A stretch of 64,000 nt of DNA from Sva-07 sp963698435 (GTDB lineage: Bacteria > Actinomycetota > Acidimicrobiia > Acidimicrobiales > Ilumatobacteraceae). Positions 46,478 through 56,553 of this stretch are shown in pieces. The notes beneath the pieces are model-generated. The model saw nothing but the letters and a program-made list of their open reading frames with translations. It ran no database searches and was not told the origin of the DNA. The DNA lies in assembly GCA_963698435.1 (NCBI GenBank), contig CAVOQV010000017.1, positions 124,001 to 188,000 of the forward strand, in the 5' to 3' direction. Within the stretch, counting starts at the first letter, position 1. Every line of letters starts with the position of its first letter. The translations under genes were made by a program, and so were the position numbers.

Positions 46478-47139
46478 GACACGTCCTCGGTGATCGGTTG
46501 GTGTGCCGTCGCGGTGTCGATCCGGTCCACGAGCCAGAGGGCGCTCAGGCTGATGAGCACGCCAAGGCTCCAGCCGCCGACCAGGTCGGCGGGCAGGTGG
46601 ACTCCGTGCACGATGCGGGCGATCCCGACGAGGATCGCTGTCACAGCCATCAGTGGTCGCCATCGGGCAGGGAGGGCGGCCATCGCCATGACGCCGGCCG
46701 ATGCCGCGACTGCACTGTGGCCCGACACGTAGCCGAGACCGGTGCCGGTGCCCTCGCGGACGATGACCTCCGGGAGATAGACGAGTGGGCGGTCGCGCTC
46801 GACCATGCGCTTGACGCCCTTGGCAGCGAACCAGGCGACCAGTCCCGCCGCCACCGTTGCACCGCTCAGCAACCAGTCGCGCCGGACGACGGCGATCGCC
46901 ACAGCCACCAGGACCGGCCCGAGGAGCGTGCCGAATTGCATCACTGGGTACAACACGGTCGCGAACGCCTCGGGCGCGTTGTTGATCCATTCGGTGAGGT
47001 CGAGCTCCCATCCCGGCACGGTGTCTTGGATCGCGATCAGGTACGACAGCGCCAGTCCGACCGTTGCGCCGATGGCGTATCCGATCGGGTGTGCGAGGCC
47101 GCCGAGGGGAGGGCGGTGGCTCTGTCCGGTGGAGGCCAT
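46474..47139 (-). CDS. Second PAP2-family phosphatase
   Basis: 221 aa with KRMVERDRP, YVSGHSA and ARIVHGVHLPAD, the same three motifs. Only distantly similar to its neighbour, so not a recent duplicate. Start at ATG 47139 of several possible ATGs. Divergent from the kinase/LPG-synthase-TM fusion 104 bp away, likely part of the same lipid or glycan process. Confidence 0.85.
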   Translation of the reverse strand: MASTGQSHRPPLGGLAHPIGYAIGATVGLALSYLIAIQDTVPGWELDLTEWINNAPEAFATVLYPVMQFGTLLGPVLVAVAIAVVRRDWLLSGATVAAGLVAWFAAKGVKRMVERDRPLVYLPEVIVREGTGTGLGYVSGHSAVAASAGVMAMAALPARWRPLMAVTAILVGIARIVHGVHLPADLVGGWSLGVLISLSALWLVDRIDTATAHQPITEDVS

Positions 47140-47243
47140 CACCGCAGTTGAGCACAACGGTCACTGCGCGAAGAAGACTCATGCGCAAGAATCTTCCGGT
47201 CGACGTGGGCCACCGGGCTCACTCCGAAGATCAGGACCCCACG

Positions 47244-49679
47244 ATGAGTTCCATTCCCACGGTCGCTTCCGATGCGACGCGATCGATCATCTCCGACATC
47301 ACGGGCGAGGGCGCCCGGCAGGAGGGCACACGTCGCTACACACGATCGCCCGAGGACGTCCTCCGCTTGATCGTCTTCGTGGTCACGATGCTCGTCTTCG
47401 TCGCGATCACGCGGTGGGCGCAGGATTCGATCGTCGGGTTCGAGCAGGATCTGATCGAGCTCCTCGGATTCGTCAGCCCCACCATGGAGCGGGTCATCAA
47501 GGGGGCAGCCGAGATCGCCGGCGTCGTCGTCGTGCTCGGGGTGTACCTCATCCCGCTCATCACCAAGCGGTATCGCTTGTTCGGGTACATCGCGATGGCG
47601 TCGATCTTGGCGTCGATCCTGATGGGGCTCACGCAGAGGTTCATCGACCGCGACGCCTCGGAAATGGTGATGAACCAGCTCGCCGATCGAGCCGGCATCG
47701 GCCGGGAAACGACGTCATCTTCGATCGGGCTGGCCTCGACCACTGCGATCTTCATCTCCGTGGCGCCGTTCGTGTCGCGACGCTGGCGCCGCTTCGGGAT
47801 CGTCTACACCGTGATTGTCGCGCTCGTGTCGATCGTCGTGTCCATCCGGCTTCCGGCGGACGTGTTCGTCGCGCTGCCGCTCGGAGCTGTGTGCGGCACG
47901 CTCGTGCTGCTTGCCTTCGGTCGCCCCGACCGGCGCCCGACGCTCGAGGCCATCGGATTCACGCTGGCCGACGCTGGGCTGGCCACCTCCGAGGTTCGCC
48001 AGGCCAAGGTCGACGCCCGCGGTTCCACCCCGTACTTCGCCACTCTTGAAGACGGCACCGGCCTCTTCGTCAAGGTGCTCGGCCCGCAGGAGCGGGCGGC
48101 CGACCTGATGTTCCGTGTCTACCGGTTCCTTCGGCTGAAGAACGTGGGCGACGACCGGCCGTTCTCGTCGCTGCGCCGGACGATCGAACACGAGGCGCTG
48201 ATCGCTCTCCTCGCACGCGATGTCGGGGTCCGCACGCCGCGTCTTCGCGGCGTGGTCGACGTGGGGACCGACTCGATGCTGTTGGCCTACGACATGATCG
48301 ACGGCGTGTCGCTCGACGGGCTCGAGGACGATGCGGTCACCGACGAGCTGATGAACCAGATCTGGGCTCAGGTGGGCATCCTGCGCCGCCATCGCATCGC
48401 CCACCGCGACCTCCGTCGAGCCAATGTGTTCGTCGGCGCCGACGGCGTACCGTCGATGATCGACTTCGGGTTTTCGGAGATCGCCGTTCCCGACGAGATC
48501 CTCGACGCTGACGTCGCTCAGCTGCTGGTGTCGCTCGCCGTCGTCGTCGGCGCCGAACGAGCGACGGTTTCCGCCATCGACACACTCGGGCCCGAGGCGG
48601 TTGGCGACGCCTTGACACGCCTGCAGACCAAGGCACTCAGCGGTGCGACCCAGACCGCGCTCAAGTCGCACCCGGGGCTCCTCGAGGAACTGCGCAACGA
48701 GGTGATCGAGCGCTGTCACGTCGAGCAGGTGGAATACGTGCAGCTCGAACGGGCGAGCCGGAACACCATCGTGATGGTCGTGGCGCTGGTGCTGGCCACG
48801 TACTTCATCTTCCCGCAGCTCGCCGACATCCCCGGAATCATCACTCAGGTCCAGGACGCGAACTGGGGTTGGACCCCGCCGATCATCATCGCGTCGGCGA
48901 TGACCTACATCGCTGCCTCGTTCAGCCTGGCGGGGTCGATTCCGGATCGACTGCCGGCCGGTCCGCTGGTGACCGCGTCGTTCGGTTCGTCGTTCGCCAG
49001 CAAGCTGGCGCCCGCCGGACTCGGGGGCATGGCGCTCAACATGAGGTTCCTCCAGAAGCAGGGTGTCGACAAGGCGGTGGCGGCGTCGGGTATCGGGCTC
49101 AACACGGTCGCCGGGCTGGTGGGTCACCTCTCGCTCGTCGGGATCTTCCTCGTGTGGGCGGGGCGCGACGCGTTCGGAAGTTTCGAGCTTCCCGATCCGA
49201 AGTACTTCATCATCGGCATCGCCGTCGTGGCGGTACTCGCCGTCCTGTCGCTCCTGATCCCGACCACTCGGCGCTTGCTTCGGGACAAGCTCTGGCCGTT
49301 GATCGCCCGGGCGTTCGATGGCGTGTCGAACGTGCTGCGCCGACCCGGCAAAGTGGTGCTGCTGCTCGGGGGATCGATGCTCGTCACGTTCTCGTACCTG
49401 ACCACGCTCTACTTCAGCGTGGAGGCGTTCGGTGGCGGACTGCCGTTCGCCACCGTCGGTGCCGTGTTCCTCGTCGGGTCGGCCATCGCCCAGGCGGCGC
49501 CCACCCCAGGTGGCCTCGGCGCAGTCGAGGCCGCGCTCATCGCTGGGCTGGTCGCAGCGGGACTCGACAACACGGTCGCGGTCCCGGCGGTGTTCCTCTA
49601 TCGGCTGTTCACCTTCTGGGCGCCGATCCTGCCGGGCTGGCTGTGTTTCCAGTGGCTGGAACGCCACGAGTATCTCTGA
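47244..49679 (+). CDS. Fusion of PAP2-like/TM region, protein-kinase-like domain and LPG-synthase (MprF-type flippase) TM domain
   Basis: 811 aa. Residues ~45-225: several helices with a short PAP2-like end (SIRLPADVFVALPLGAVCG). ~240-480: a kinase fold with FVKVLG (ATP lysine), RIAHRDLRRANVFV (catalytic loop H-x-D-x-x-x-x-N) and MIDFGFSE (DFG type). ~500-790: LPG_synthase_TM (flippase) helices ending FSYLTTLYFSVEAFGGGLPF and PTPGGLGAVEAALIAGL. ATG 47244 follows AGGA by 7 nt; a longer start at 47181 is possible. A single chain that could phosphorylate and flip a lipid or glycolipid. Substrate unknown. Confidence 0.8.
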   Translation: MSSIPTVASDATRSIISDITGEGARQEGTRRYTRSPEDVLRLIVFVVTMLVFVAITRWAQDSIVGFEQDLIELLGFVSPTMERVIKGAAEIAGVVVVLGVYLIPLITKRYRLFGYIAMASILASILMGLTQRFIDRDASEMVMNQLADRAGIGRETTSSSIGLASTTAIFISVAPFVSRRWRRFGIVYTVIVALVSIVVSIRLPADVFVALPLGAVCGTLVLLAFGRPDRRPTLEAIGFTLADAGLATSEVRQAKVDARGSTPYFATLEDGTGLFVKVLGPQERAADLMFRVYRFLRLKNVGDDRPFSSLRRTIEHEALIALLARDVGVRTPRLRGVVDVGTDSMLLAYDMIDGVSLDGLEDDAVTDELMNQIWAQVGILRRHRIAHRDLRRANVFVGADGVPSMIDFGFSEIAVPDEILDADVAQLLVSLAVVVGAERATVSAIDTLGPEAVGDALTRLQTKALSGATQTALKSHPGLLEELRNEVIERCHVEQVEYVQLERASRNTIVMVVALVLATYFIFPQLADIPGIITQVQDANWGWTPPIIIASAMTYIAASFSLAGSIPDRLPAGPLVTASFGSSFASKLAPAGLGGMALNMRFLQKQGVDKAVAASGIGLNTVAGLVGHLSLVGIFLVWAGRDAFGSFELPDPKYFIIGIAVVAVLAVLSLLIPTTRRLLRDKLWPLIARAFDGVSNVLRRPGKVVLLLGGSMLVTFSYLTTLYFSVEAFGGGLPFATVGAVFLVGSAIAQAAPTPGGLGAVEAALIAGLVAAGLDNTVAVPAVFLYRLFTFWAPILPGWLCFQWLERHEYL

Positions 49680-49702
49680 GCGTTTGGACGATGGAGGTCA
49701 CG

Positions 49703-51175
49703 ATGTCGGTCCCACAAACCCCGAAGAGTCAGACGCGGCTCCCCGAGGTCGAGCCGCTGCCTCCGATGAGCGTGCGCGAGCGGATCGCACGCGGCCTGGC
49801 CGCACGCGACCGAGTTCCACTCGACTCGCACGGGCGTTGGCGGCCGGATCACGTTCGGGCCGATCCGATGTCGGTGCTCGAACGCCAGGCCAACGCGCGC
49901 GATGCGGAGCTGGTTCCGCTTCGTCACGGCCGCATGGCCGGTTCGCCGTTCGCGTTCTATCGCGGTGGCGCCGCGATCATGGCCGGCGACCTCGCGACCA
50001 CCCGGACGAGCGGTCTGCGGGCGCAGCTCTGCGGCGACGCCCATCTCGTGAACTTCGGGATCTTCGACACCCCTGAACGGACGCAGGTGTTCGACATCAA
50101 TGACTTCGACGAGACGCTGCCCGGCCCGTGGGAATGGGACGTGAAGCGTTTGGCCGCGAGTGTCGAGGTGGCGGCGCGCGATCTCGGCCTGCGCAAGGCT
50201 GAGCGGACCGCTGCTGTGCGGGCATCCGTTCGCGGGTACCGCCGACGCATCGTCGAGCTGGCAGAGATGAGCAACCTCGAGGTGTGGCACGCACGCCTCG
50301 AGGTCGGCGACTTGCTGCGGATGGTCGAGAACAAGGGCGACAAGAAGCTGTCGGCGAACCTCGAGCATGATGTGCGCAAGGGCATGACGCGGAATCATCT
50401 GACGGCCTTCGGCAAACTGATCGACGTCAGTGACGGCGAGCCGCGGTTCGCTCGCCGACCGCCACTGCTGGTCCCCATCGACGACCTGCTCGACGATCGG
50501 GCTCGCCGTCGCTACGTCGGGGTGATCCGCAAGTTCCTCGAGCAGTACCGGGAGAGCCTGTCGTCGCAACACCAGCACCTGCTCGACGGCTATCGATACG
50601 TCCACCTCGCGAGGAAGGTGGTCGGCGTCGGCAGCGTCGGCACCCGCGCGATGGTCGTGCTGATGGTCGGGCTGAACGAGGCCGACCCGCTGCTGTTGCA
50701 GTTGAAGGAGGCCAAGCGCTCGGTACTCGAGCCGTACTGCGGACCATCGCCCTACGACAACCGCGGCCGACGTGTCGTCGAGGGCCAGCGGCTCATGCAG
50801 ACAGCGAGCGATCCGCTGCTCGGGTGGTATCGGCTCCGAGCGCTCGACGACAAGGTGCACGACTTCTACGTGCGCCAGCTGTGGGACGGCAAGGCATCGA
50901 TCAACGTCACGCATCTCACGCCGAGCGCACTCGCCTCCTATGCGGAGGTGTGTGGGATCACCCTCGCACGGGCCCATGCGCGCTCGGGGTTCAGGGTGTC
51001 GATCGCCGCCTACCTCGGCGACACCGACGAGTTCGACCACGCGGTGGCCGAGTTCGCAACGACCTACGCCGACCTCAACGAGCAGGATCACGCGGCGTTG
51101 CTGGCGGCAATCGAATCCGAGAGGCTCCCCGCCGAGTTCGAGACGCCGCCTCCGGCGAAGAAGTCCCGGCGCTGA
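49703..51175 (+). CDS. DUF2252 protein (APH-like kinase fold)
   Basis: 490-aa DUF2252 protein. Kinase-like motifs: LCGDAHLVNFGIFDTPERT (cf. H-G-D-x-H-x-x-N of aminoglycoside phosphotransferase-type kinases) and VFDINDFDETLPGPWEWD (metal-binding DFD). GGAGG is 5 nt before the ATG at 49703. It follows the kinase-flippase gene by 23 bp and is probably in its operon. The family substrate is unknown. Confidence 0.85.
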   Translation: MSVPQTPKSQTRLPEVEPLPPMSVRERIARGLAARDRVPLDSHGRWRPDHVRADPMSVLERQANARDAELVPLRHGRMAGSPFAFYRGGAAIMAGDLATTRTSGLRAQLCGDAHLVNFGIFDTPERTQVFDINDFDETLPGPWEWDVKRLAASVEVAARDLGLRKAERTAAVRASVRGYRRRIVELAEMSNLEVWHARLEVGDLLRMVENKGDKKLSANLEHDVRKGMTRNHLTAFGKLIDVSDGEPRFARRPPLLVPIDDLLDDRARRRYVGVIRKFLEQYRESLSSQHQHLLDGYRYVHLARKVVGVGSVGTRAMVVLMVGLNEADPLLLQLKEAKRSVLEPYCGPSPYDNRGRRVVEGQRLMQTASDPLLGWYRLRALDDKVHDFYVRQLWDGKASINVTHLTPSALASYAEVCGITLARAHARSGFRVSIAAYLGDTDEFDHAVAEFATTYADLNEQDHAALLAAIESERLPAEFETPPPAKKSRR

Positions 51176-51241
51176 CTCGTCCGGACCAGCGGGCGGACCA
51201 CAATCGCATCCCGCCAGGAACAATCGGTCTGGTCATCACAG

Positions 51242-53168
51242 CTAGGTGACTCCGTCACGAATGACCCCCGCCACGACGCGGAGCGCCAGGATCGAGGCGG
51301 CGACGATGCCGAAGTAGCCGAGCACCTCGTTGATCGACACCGAACCACCGAGCGTGGGTCCGATCTCGACGCCGAGCAGAATCGTCGCCCCGACGCCTGT
51401 CGCCGCGGCGATGATCGCCAGGACCAGGCGGTCGACGAGCCGCGTGATCAGTCGAGCGTCGCGTTCATCCGAGAGGAACGAAACACTCGCTGACAGCTGT
51501 CCGGCCAACAGCTGCCCGAACAGCTCGTCGACCCGCTCGGGTACTCGACGAAGGCGCGGCAACTGATGAAGCAGTTCCTGTTCGACCGAGTCCTTGAGGC
51601 CGTGCACGGTGGGACGACCGATGCTCTGCTCAGCGTGTTTGCGGGCGGCATCGACCAGCGAGAACTCCGGATCGATCGTCGTCAGCGTCCCTTCCAGCGA
51701 CACCATCGTGCGAGTCAGGGTTCCGAACCATGCCGGCAAGCGGATGCCGAAGTGGCCGATCAACGACGCAAGGTCTTCGAAGGCCGCCGCCGTGATCCCA
51801 CCCCCGGTACTCATGTGGCGGCCGAGGAATGTCTCCAACGCAGCGTCGAGCACTCTCGTGTCGAGACGACGATCGAACAGTGCGATTCGCTCCAGCGCCT
51901 GGCGCAACGCGACGGCATCTCCGACTCCTGCAGCGGCGAGGAGGTCGAGCACCGCAGCCCGATGCCCTGGGCCGATCCTGCCGACCGCTCCCAGATCGAT
52001 CAAGACGATGGTTCCGTCGGGTTCGATGAGGATGTTGCCGGGGTGGGGGTCGGCGTGGAAGACGCCGATGTCGAAGATCTGGTGCAGGAAGGCCTCGATG
52101 AGTCGGTCGGCGAGCACCGCACGGTCGATGCCGAGCGCGGCGAGAGCTTCGGCGTCGACGATGCTCGGTGCAGCGACGTACTCCTCCGTCAAGATCTTCG
52201 AGGTCGACAGATCCCGATGAACCGCCGGCACTCGGATGCCATCGACCTCGGCGAGCCCGGCGTTCAGTTCGAGCGCGTTGTTCGCCTCGACCCGGAAGTC
52301 GAGCTCCTCCTCGACGCTCTCGATGAATTCCTGGGCGAGGTCGGCCGGCTGGACCGACAACCCGAGCGGAGTGCGTCGCTGGATCAGGTGGGCGATCTGC
52401 ATGATCGCCGCACGATCGGTGGCGATCGTCTCGTCGAGTCCGGTCCGCTGGACCTTGACGACGACGTCGTCGCCGGACTTGAAGCGTTGCTCGGTACACC
52501 TGCGCGATCGATGCGCTCGCGAGCGGGGTCCAGTCGAACGAGGCGAAGTACTCCTCGGGTGGGCCGCCGAGTTGGTCGATGAGATGAGGACGTATCACGG
52601 CCTCGGATTGTGGTTCTGCCGCGCTGCGCAGCAACGACAACTCGTCACACCATGCCACCGGGAGCACGTCGGTCCGCGTCGAGGCGACCTGTCCGAGCTT
52701 GACGAAGATGCCGCCGGCGGACTCCAGCGTGCGTCGTACGCCGGCGGGAAGTTCGTCGTGGGTCACGGTGCGCGTCAGTACGCCTTCGTGTCGAGCGATC
52801 GCGAGGACCTCGCGGTAGCGGCGGAACGGGGCGATCTTCGAGCGGGATGCCTGAATCGGGTTGCGGATCGTCACGAGGCCCGCCGCGTTGTCGCGTGCCA
52901 GCGAGCCGACCGGGGCGGCGAGGTCGATCGCCAGCGCGAACGCCATCGTGAGGAGCAGGGCGAGCGCCAAGGTGACGAGAACCATGTCGAGCGTTCGCCA
53001 TTCCCAGTTGGTCAACTCGCCGGCGGTCACGATCGCGAGGGCGAACCCGGCGACTCCGGCGAGCGCGAGTGACAGCCAGCCGCGTCGGGCACCGAGCAGT
53101 CGGCCGGCGACGACGGTGATCAGCCACCAACCGAACACGACGACGAAGAACCACAACACGACGGTCAT
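51242..53168 (-). pseudogene. UbiB/ABC1-family atypical kinase, one extra base
   Basis: Four N-terminal helices, then ABC1 kinase motifs: KLGQVASTRTDVLP (KxGQ), ASIAQVYRATL, then after one extra base at AA 52482-52483 the frame changes to KSGDDVVVKVQR and runs through VFHADPHPGNILI (HxDxHxGN) and VLIDLGAVGRI to the end at 51242. With one base fewer, a ~641-aa protein. UbiB proteins are atypical kinases in quinone and lipid metabolism. It is convergent with DUF2252. Confidence 0.78.
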
Positions 53169-53340
53169 GGGGTTGGATCCTCCCACACCCGTCCACTCGG
53201 TGGTGCGTGCTCATGCTCGCGGCTCGTCTTCTGACAGCAGTGCGGCCAGGATCGGGTCGACCACGTCGACGGCGCTCCATCGGCCGACGAATCGAGCCCC
53301 TCCACGGGCGCGTGCGTACGCAATGGTCAGGGAGGGGTTG

Positions 53341-53346
53341 TAGTAT
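53341..53346 (+). promoter_or_regulatory. -10 box TAGTAT for the MarR gene
   Basis: TAGTAT ends 8 nt before the ATG at 53355, so the message would be leaderless or nearly so. Confidence 0.5.
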
Positions 53347-53354
53347 CACCGGGG

Positions 53355-53789
53355 ATGTCCGAACTCCGGCACGAGAGTGCAGAACGCCTGCTCCTGCAGC
53401 TTGCCCGCTTCGGTACGGACGTGTCCGAATCACTGGTCGAGGCGACGAACGAACCCGATTTCGTCACGAATGCTCCGATTCTCGTGTTGTGTCTCCTCGA
53501 TCTCGACGGACCGACGCGTCCCGGCGCCATCGCTGAGGTGGTGGGCCTCACGAGTGGTGGGACGACCAAACTCCTCGACCGCATGGAGGCGGCCAAGCTG
53601 CTCAGGCGGTCCTACGGCGCAATCGAGGATGATCACCGCGGTGTCCGGGTGGAACTCACCGATCGTGGACGCAAGCTGCTGCGACAGTCAACCACTGCGC
53701 TTCTCGCGCACCTGCCCAACGCGGCGACGACCGTCAAGGAGATCGTGTCGTTGATGGAAGAGATCGAGGGCACCGCGCCCGCAGACTGA
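53355..53789 (+). CDS. MarR-family transcriptional regulator
   Basis: 144-aa winged-helix regulator. The core GAIAEVVGLTSGGTTKLLDRME is the recognition-helix region, followed by the wing RSYGAIEDDHRGVRVELTDRGR. N-terminal and C-terminal helices form the dimer part. It would bind a small ligand and DNA. The nearest targets are itself and the UbiB gene with which it shares a ~186-bp divergent gap. Confidence 0.88.
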   Translation: MSELRHESAERLLLQLARFGTDVSESLVEATNEPDFVTNAPILVLCLLDLDGPTRPGAIAEVVGLTSGGTTKLLDRMEAAKLLRRSYGAIEDDHRGVRVELTDRGRKLLRQSTTALLAHLPNAATTVKEIVSLMEEIEGTAPAD

Positions 53790-53833
53790 CAACCCACGGC
53801 CACGCTCGTCGAGTCGTCGGACCGGCAGTGACG

Positions 53834-54664
53834 TCATGCAAGTGCGTGGGCAACGCGTTCGATCACGCTCGGCGGTTCGGTCTTCGGGATGCTGACGATC
53901 ACCAGATCGACACCGGCGGTCCCCATCGCCGCCACGGCGGCGGCGAGTTCGCCGTCGTCGCCGGTGTAGCTCGTCAGTGCACTGCACGTGATCTCGGCCG
54001 TGTCGCGGCCGATCGCTGCGCACGACGCGTGCAGCACCGTTCGGCAGTCGGCGAACTCGGCCATGTCCTGGCCGCTGAAGTTCCAGTGAGTGGCGTACCT
54101 GGCAGCGAGCGGCAGGGTGCGCCGCTTTCCGCGTCCGCCGATGCAGATCGGCAACGGACGCTGCACTGGCTTCGGGTTGTTCATCGCATCGGTGAGCACG
54201 TAGTGGTCACCCCGGAACGTCGTGCGCTCGTTGGTCAGCAGTGACTGGAGCACCTCCAGCCCCTCCTCGAAACGATCGAACCGTTCGCGCATCGAACCCA
54301 GCTCGATCCCGAACGCGTCACACTCCTCTTCGTTCCAACCGGCGCCGACCCCCAACTCCAGTCTCCCACCCGACGTGATGTCGAGCGTCGACGCCATGTT
54401 CGCCAGCACCCCGGGGTGGCGGTAGACCATCCCCGAGACGAGCACACCACCGCGCAATCGGGTGGTCTCGTGGAGCAGCGCCGTGAGGGTGACCCATCCC
54501 TCCATACAGTCCTCGGTCGAGTCACCGAAGAGCGGATAGAGATGGTCGAATGTCCAGCCCGACTCGAACGCCTCGAGCGCGTCGCGGCGCTGCCACACCT
54601 CCCGCATCCAGTCCCACGTCGTGCGTTGCGGTGAGGTCACGAAGCTGAAGCGCATGTCGCTCAT
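53834..54664 (-). CDS. LLM-class F420-dependent oxidoreductase
   Basis: 276 aa, TIM barrel, starting MSDMRFSFVTSPQRTTWDW. GRLELGVGAGWNEEECDAFG (F420-binding loop) and DAMNNPKPVQRPLPICIGG are typical. Family enzymes use coenzyme F420 for hydride transfer to unknown substrates. Intact, unlike the two LLM genes at 14 and 21 kb. Stop lies 45 bp from the convergent MarR gene. Confidence 0.83.
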   Translation of the reverse strand: MSDMRFSFVTSPQRTTWDWMREVWQRRDALEAFESGWTFDHLYPLFGDSTEDCMEGWVTLTALLHETTRLRGGVLVSGMVYRHPGVLANMASTLDITSGGRLELGVGAGWNEEECDAFGIELGSMRERFDRFEEGLEVLQSLLTNERTTFRGDHYVLTDAMNNPKPVQRPLPICIGGRGKRRTLPLAARYATHWNFSGQDMAEFADCRTVLHASCAAIGRDTAEITCSALTSYTGDDGELAAAVAAMGTAGVDLVIVSIPKTEPPSVIERVAHALA

Positions 54665-54801
54665 CTTGGCACCACGGCCGTGCCCCCTCTTCCTGGCCCC
54701 GCTGGCAGACACGAAGATTGCGCCGTTCTTGGCGATGACGGCCCCACACCGTGGGGTCTGACCGTCGATCGTCCGGTTCGACGCAGCGGTACTCTTCGGC
54801 G

Positions 54802-55656
54802 ATGGTCGTGGGACGCACGCAGCCGACGGTGGTCACACGCGTGCATCACGGGGGAGACCAGCTGGCGACCGAGCGGGTTGCCGACGTCCTCGTCGTCGAG
54901 GAGCCGCTGTCGATCCAGCTCGATGGACGCCTCGTCACGACGACGATGCGGACCCCCGGGCACGATTTCGAGCTTGCCGCAGGGTTCTGCTTCACCGACG
55001 GACTCCTCGCGGGCGCCCCGGTGACCGACGTTCGCTACGTGCCGGGGCCGGACCGCAGCGCGGCTGCGTCGGTGGCAGGCGATCTCGATCCGGTCGGCAT
55101 GGTCGATGCAGCGGACAACATCGTCACGGTCGACACCGATGGCCGGGCACCGACGCCGCGGCCCCGCCTCGGCAACGTTTCGTCGAGTTGCGGCTGGTGC
55201 GGGAGCGATCAACTCGACGACCTCTGCCTCCGTCTCGGCCCGATCGCCCCGTCGTCGCCGATCGATCTCGACGTGCTCGCGGCAGTGCCGGCGACGGTGC
55301 GGTCCCGCCAGGAGCTCTTCGGTGTCACCGGCGCGGTGCACGCCGCGGCGGTGTTCGACCGCGATGGGCGGATCATCGTCGTCCGGGAGGATGTCGGACG
55401 CCACAACGCCGTCGACAAGGTGATCGGTTCGATGCTCCTCGATGGCCGGCTGCCGCTGCGCGATCACGGTCTCTACGTCAGCGGCCGGGCGAGCATCGAG
55501 ATGGTCCAGAAGGCGTGGGCAGCCGGACTCGCGACGCTGCTGGCCGAGAGCGCTCCGACGACGCTCGCCGTCGAGTCAGCGCGTCGAGCGGAGATGACAC
55601 TGGTCGGGTTCCTTCGAGCGGACGGCTTCAACATCTATTCGCCGGACGCCACGTGA
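54802..55656 (+). CDS. fdhD: FdhD sulfur carrier for molybdopterin enzymes
   Basis: 284-aa FdhD, which passes sulfur from a cysteine desulfurase to the molybdenum cofactor of formate-dehydrogenase-type enzymes. CxxC is present in SSCGWCG, the sulfur-carrying pair, and VREDVGRHNAVDKVIG is the family signature. Start ATG 54802 with TACTCT 6 nt upstream (leaderless). The molybdopterin oxidoreductase at 7490 is a likely client in this genome. Confidence 0.9.
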   Translation: MVVGRTQPTVVTRVHHGGDQLATERVADVLVVEEPLSIQLDGRLVTTTMRTPGHDFELAAGFCFTDGLLAGAPVTDVRYVPGPDRSAAASVAGDLDPVGMVDAADNIVTVDTDGRAPTPRPRLGNVSSSCGWCGSDQLDDLCLRLGPIAPSSPIDLDVLAAVPATVRSRQELFGVTGAVHAAAVFDRDGRIIVVREDVGRHNAVDKVIGSMLLDGRLPLRDHGLYVSGRASIEMVQKAWAAGLATLLAESAPTTLAVESARRAEMTLVGFLRADGFNIYSPDAT

Positions 55657-55716
55657 CCCGCAGGTCGAGTCGAAGACCCACCCGCTCGGACAGTGGCACC
55701 TCACCGCGAACAGATG

Positions 55717-56244
55717 TCAGCCCTCGGCTTCGGCATCCTTCTTGATCTCGTCGGTGTCCGCCTGGAGCTGCTTCTCCTCGACCTTGTCGGCCTTGGCCAT
55801 CTCCGCTTCGATCTTGGCGCCCATGTCGGACACGCCGACCACGATGAGACCGGCTTGGCCGGCATCGAGGTTCTCACCGAGCTCTTTGAGGTCCTTGCGG
55901 CTCATGCCGGCTGCTGCGTGTCCGGCGAGCGCTCCGAGAGCCGCCCCACCACCGGTGGTCGCGGCGAGCAGTCCGCCGCCGATGGCGGCTGCCGGGAACA
56001 GCGCGATGACCAAGCCGGTCGCCAGTCCGACGGACCCGCCTCCCACCGCTCCCATACGGGTCGGCGTCTCGTGCTTCTTGACGATCTTGACCTTGCCGTT
56101 GTCCTTGCGCTCGATGACGGCCGCGTCGTAGGCGTCGATCAGGTCCGCCTTCGTGTGGAGGTCGTGAATCGCTTGGTAATCAGCCTTCGCGTCATCGACG
56201 CTCGAGTACACGCCGACGTACGCCATGAATGTGTCCATTGCCAT
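55717..56244 (-). CDS. DUF1269-family membrane protein
   Basis: 175 aa. N-terminal soluble part MAMDTFMAYVGVYSSVDDAK, then two glycine-rich membrane segments (GGGSVGLATGLVIALFPAAA, GGGLLAATTGGGAALGALAG) and a charged C-terminal tail of Lys/Glu/Ala. DUF1269 proteins occur next to stress genes; function unknown. GGGAG lies before the ATG at 56244. Confidence 0.8.
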   Translation of the reverse strand: MAMDTFMAYVGVYSSVDDAKADYQAIHDLHTKADLIDAYDAAVIERKDNGKVKIVKKHETPTRMGAVGGGSVGLATGLVIALFPAAAIGGGLLAATTGGGAALGALAGHAAAGMSRKDLKELGENLDAGQAGLIVVGVSDMGAKIEAEMAKADKVEEKQLQADTDEIKKDAEAEG

Positions 56245-56255
56245 GATGTGCTCCC

Positions 56256-56522
56256 TTGTTGGTCGAATTCTGCGACAACCCATCTTGGCTGCGCAGCGCC
56301 GAGGGACCGTCGCCCGATCTGGGTGATTTGCCGACTCCCGCCGACCATCGACCGGAGCTCGGGGTCGAGAACATGCGGCGCTGGCACCGAATGGCCGTCG
56401 TGACCGACAGCAACGCCATCCGTCACGCGATGGGGATGTTCGGCTGGATGGTGCCCGGCACATTCGAGGTGTTCGGACTCGATGAGCGCAGCGACGCCAT
56501 TGCCTGGGCAGCCGCCGACTGA
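56256..56522 (+). pseudogene. SpoIIAA-like (STAS/SEC14-type) protein, C-terminal remnant
   Basis: The conserved end is clear: RMAVVTDSNAIRHAMGMFGW and MVPGTFEVFGLDERSDAIAW, the second half of a SpoIIAA-like anti-sigma-antagonist-fold protein. The usual first ~60 residues are missing or unrecognisable. Probably a broken copy. Confidence 0.5.
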
Positions 56523-56553
56523 CCGCGAGTCGTTCCTCGGCGTCTGCGCCGGT

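Noticed and set aside
47715..49667. 650-codon minus-strand frame
   Set aside because: Antisense to the kinase/LPG-synthase-TM fusion, composition Arg/Asp/Glu/His-rich without domains.
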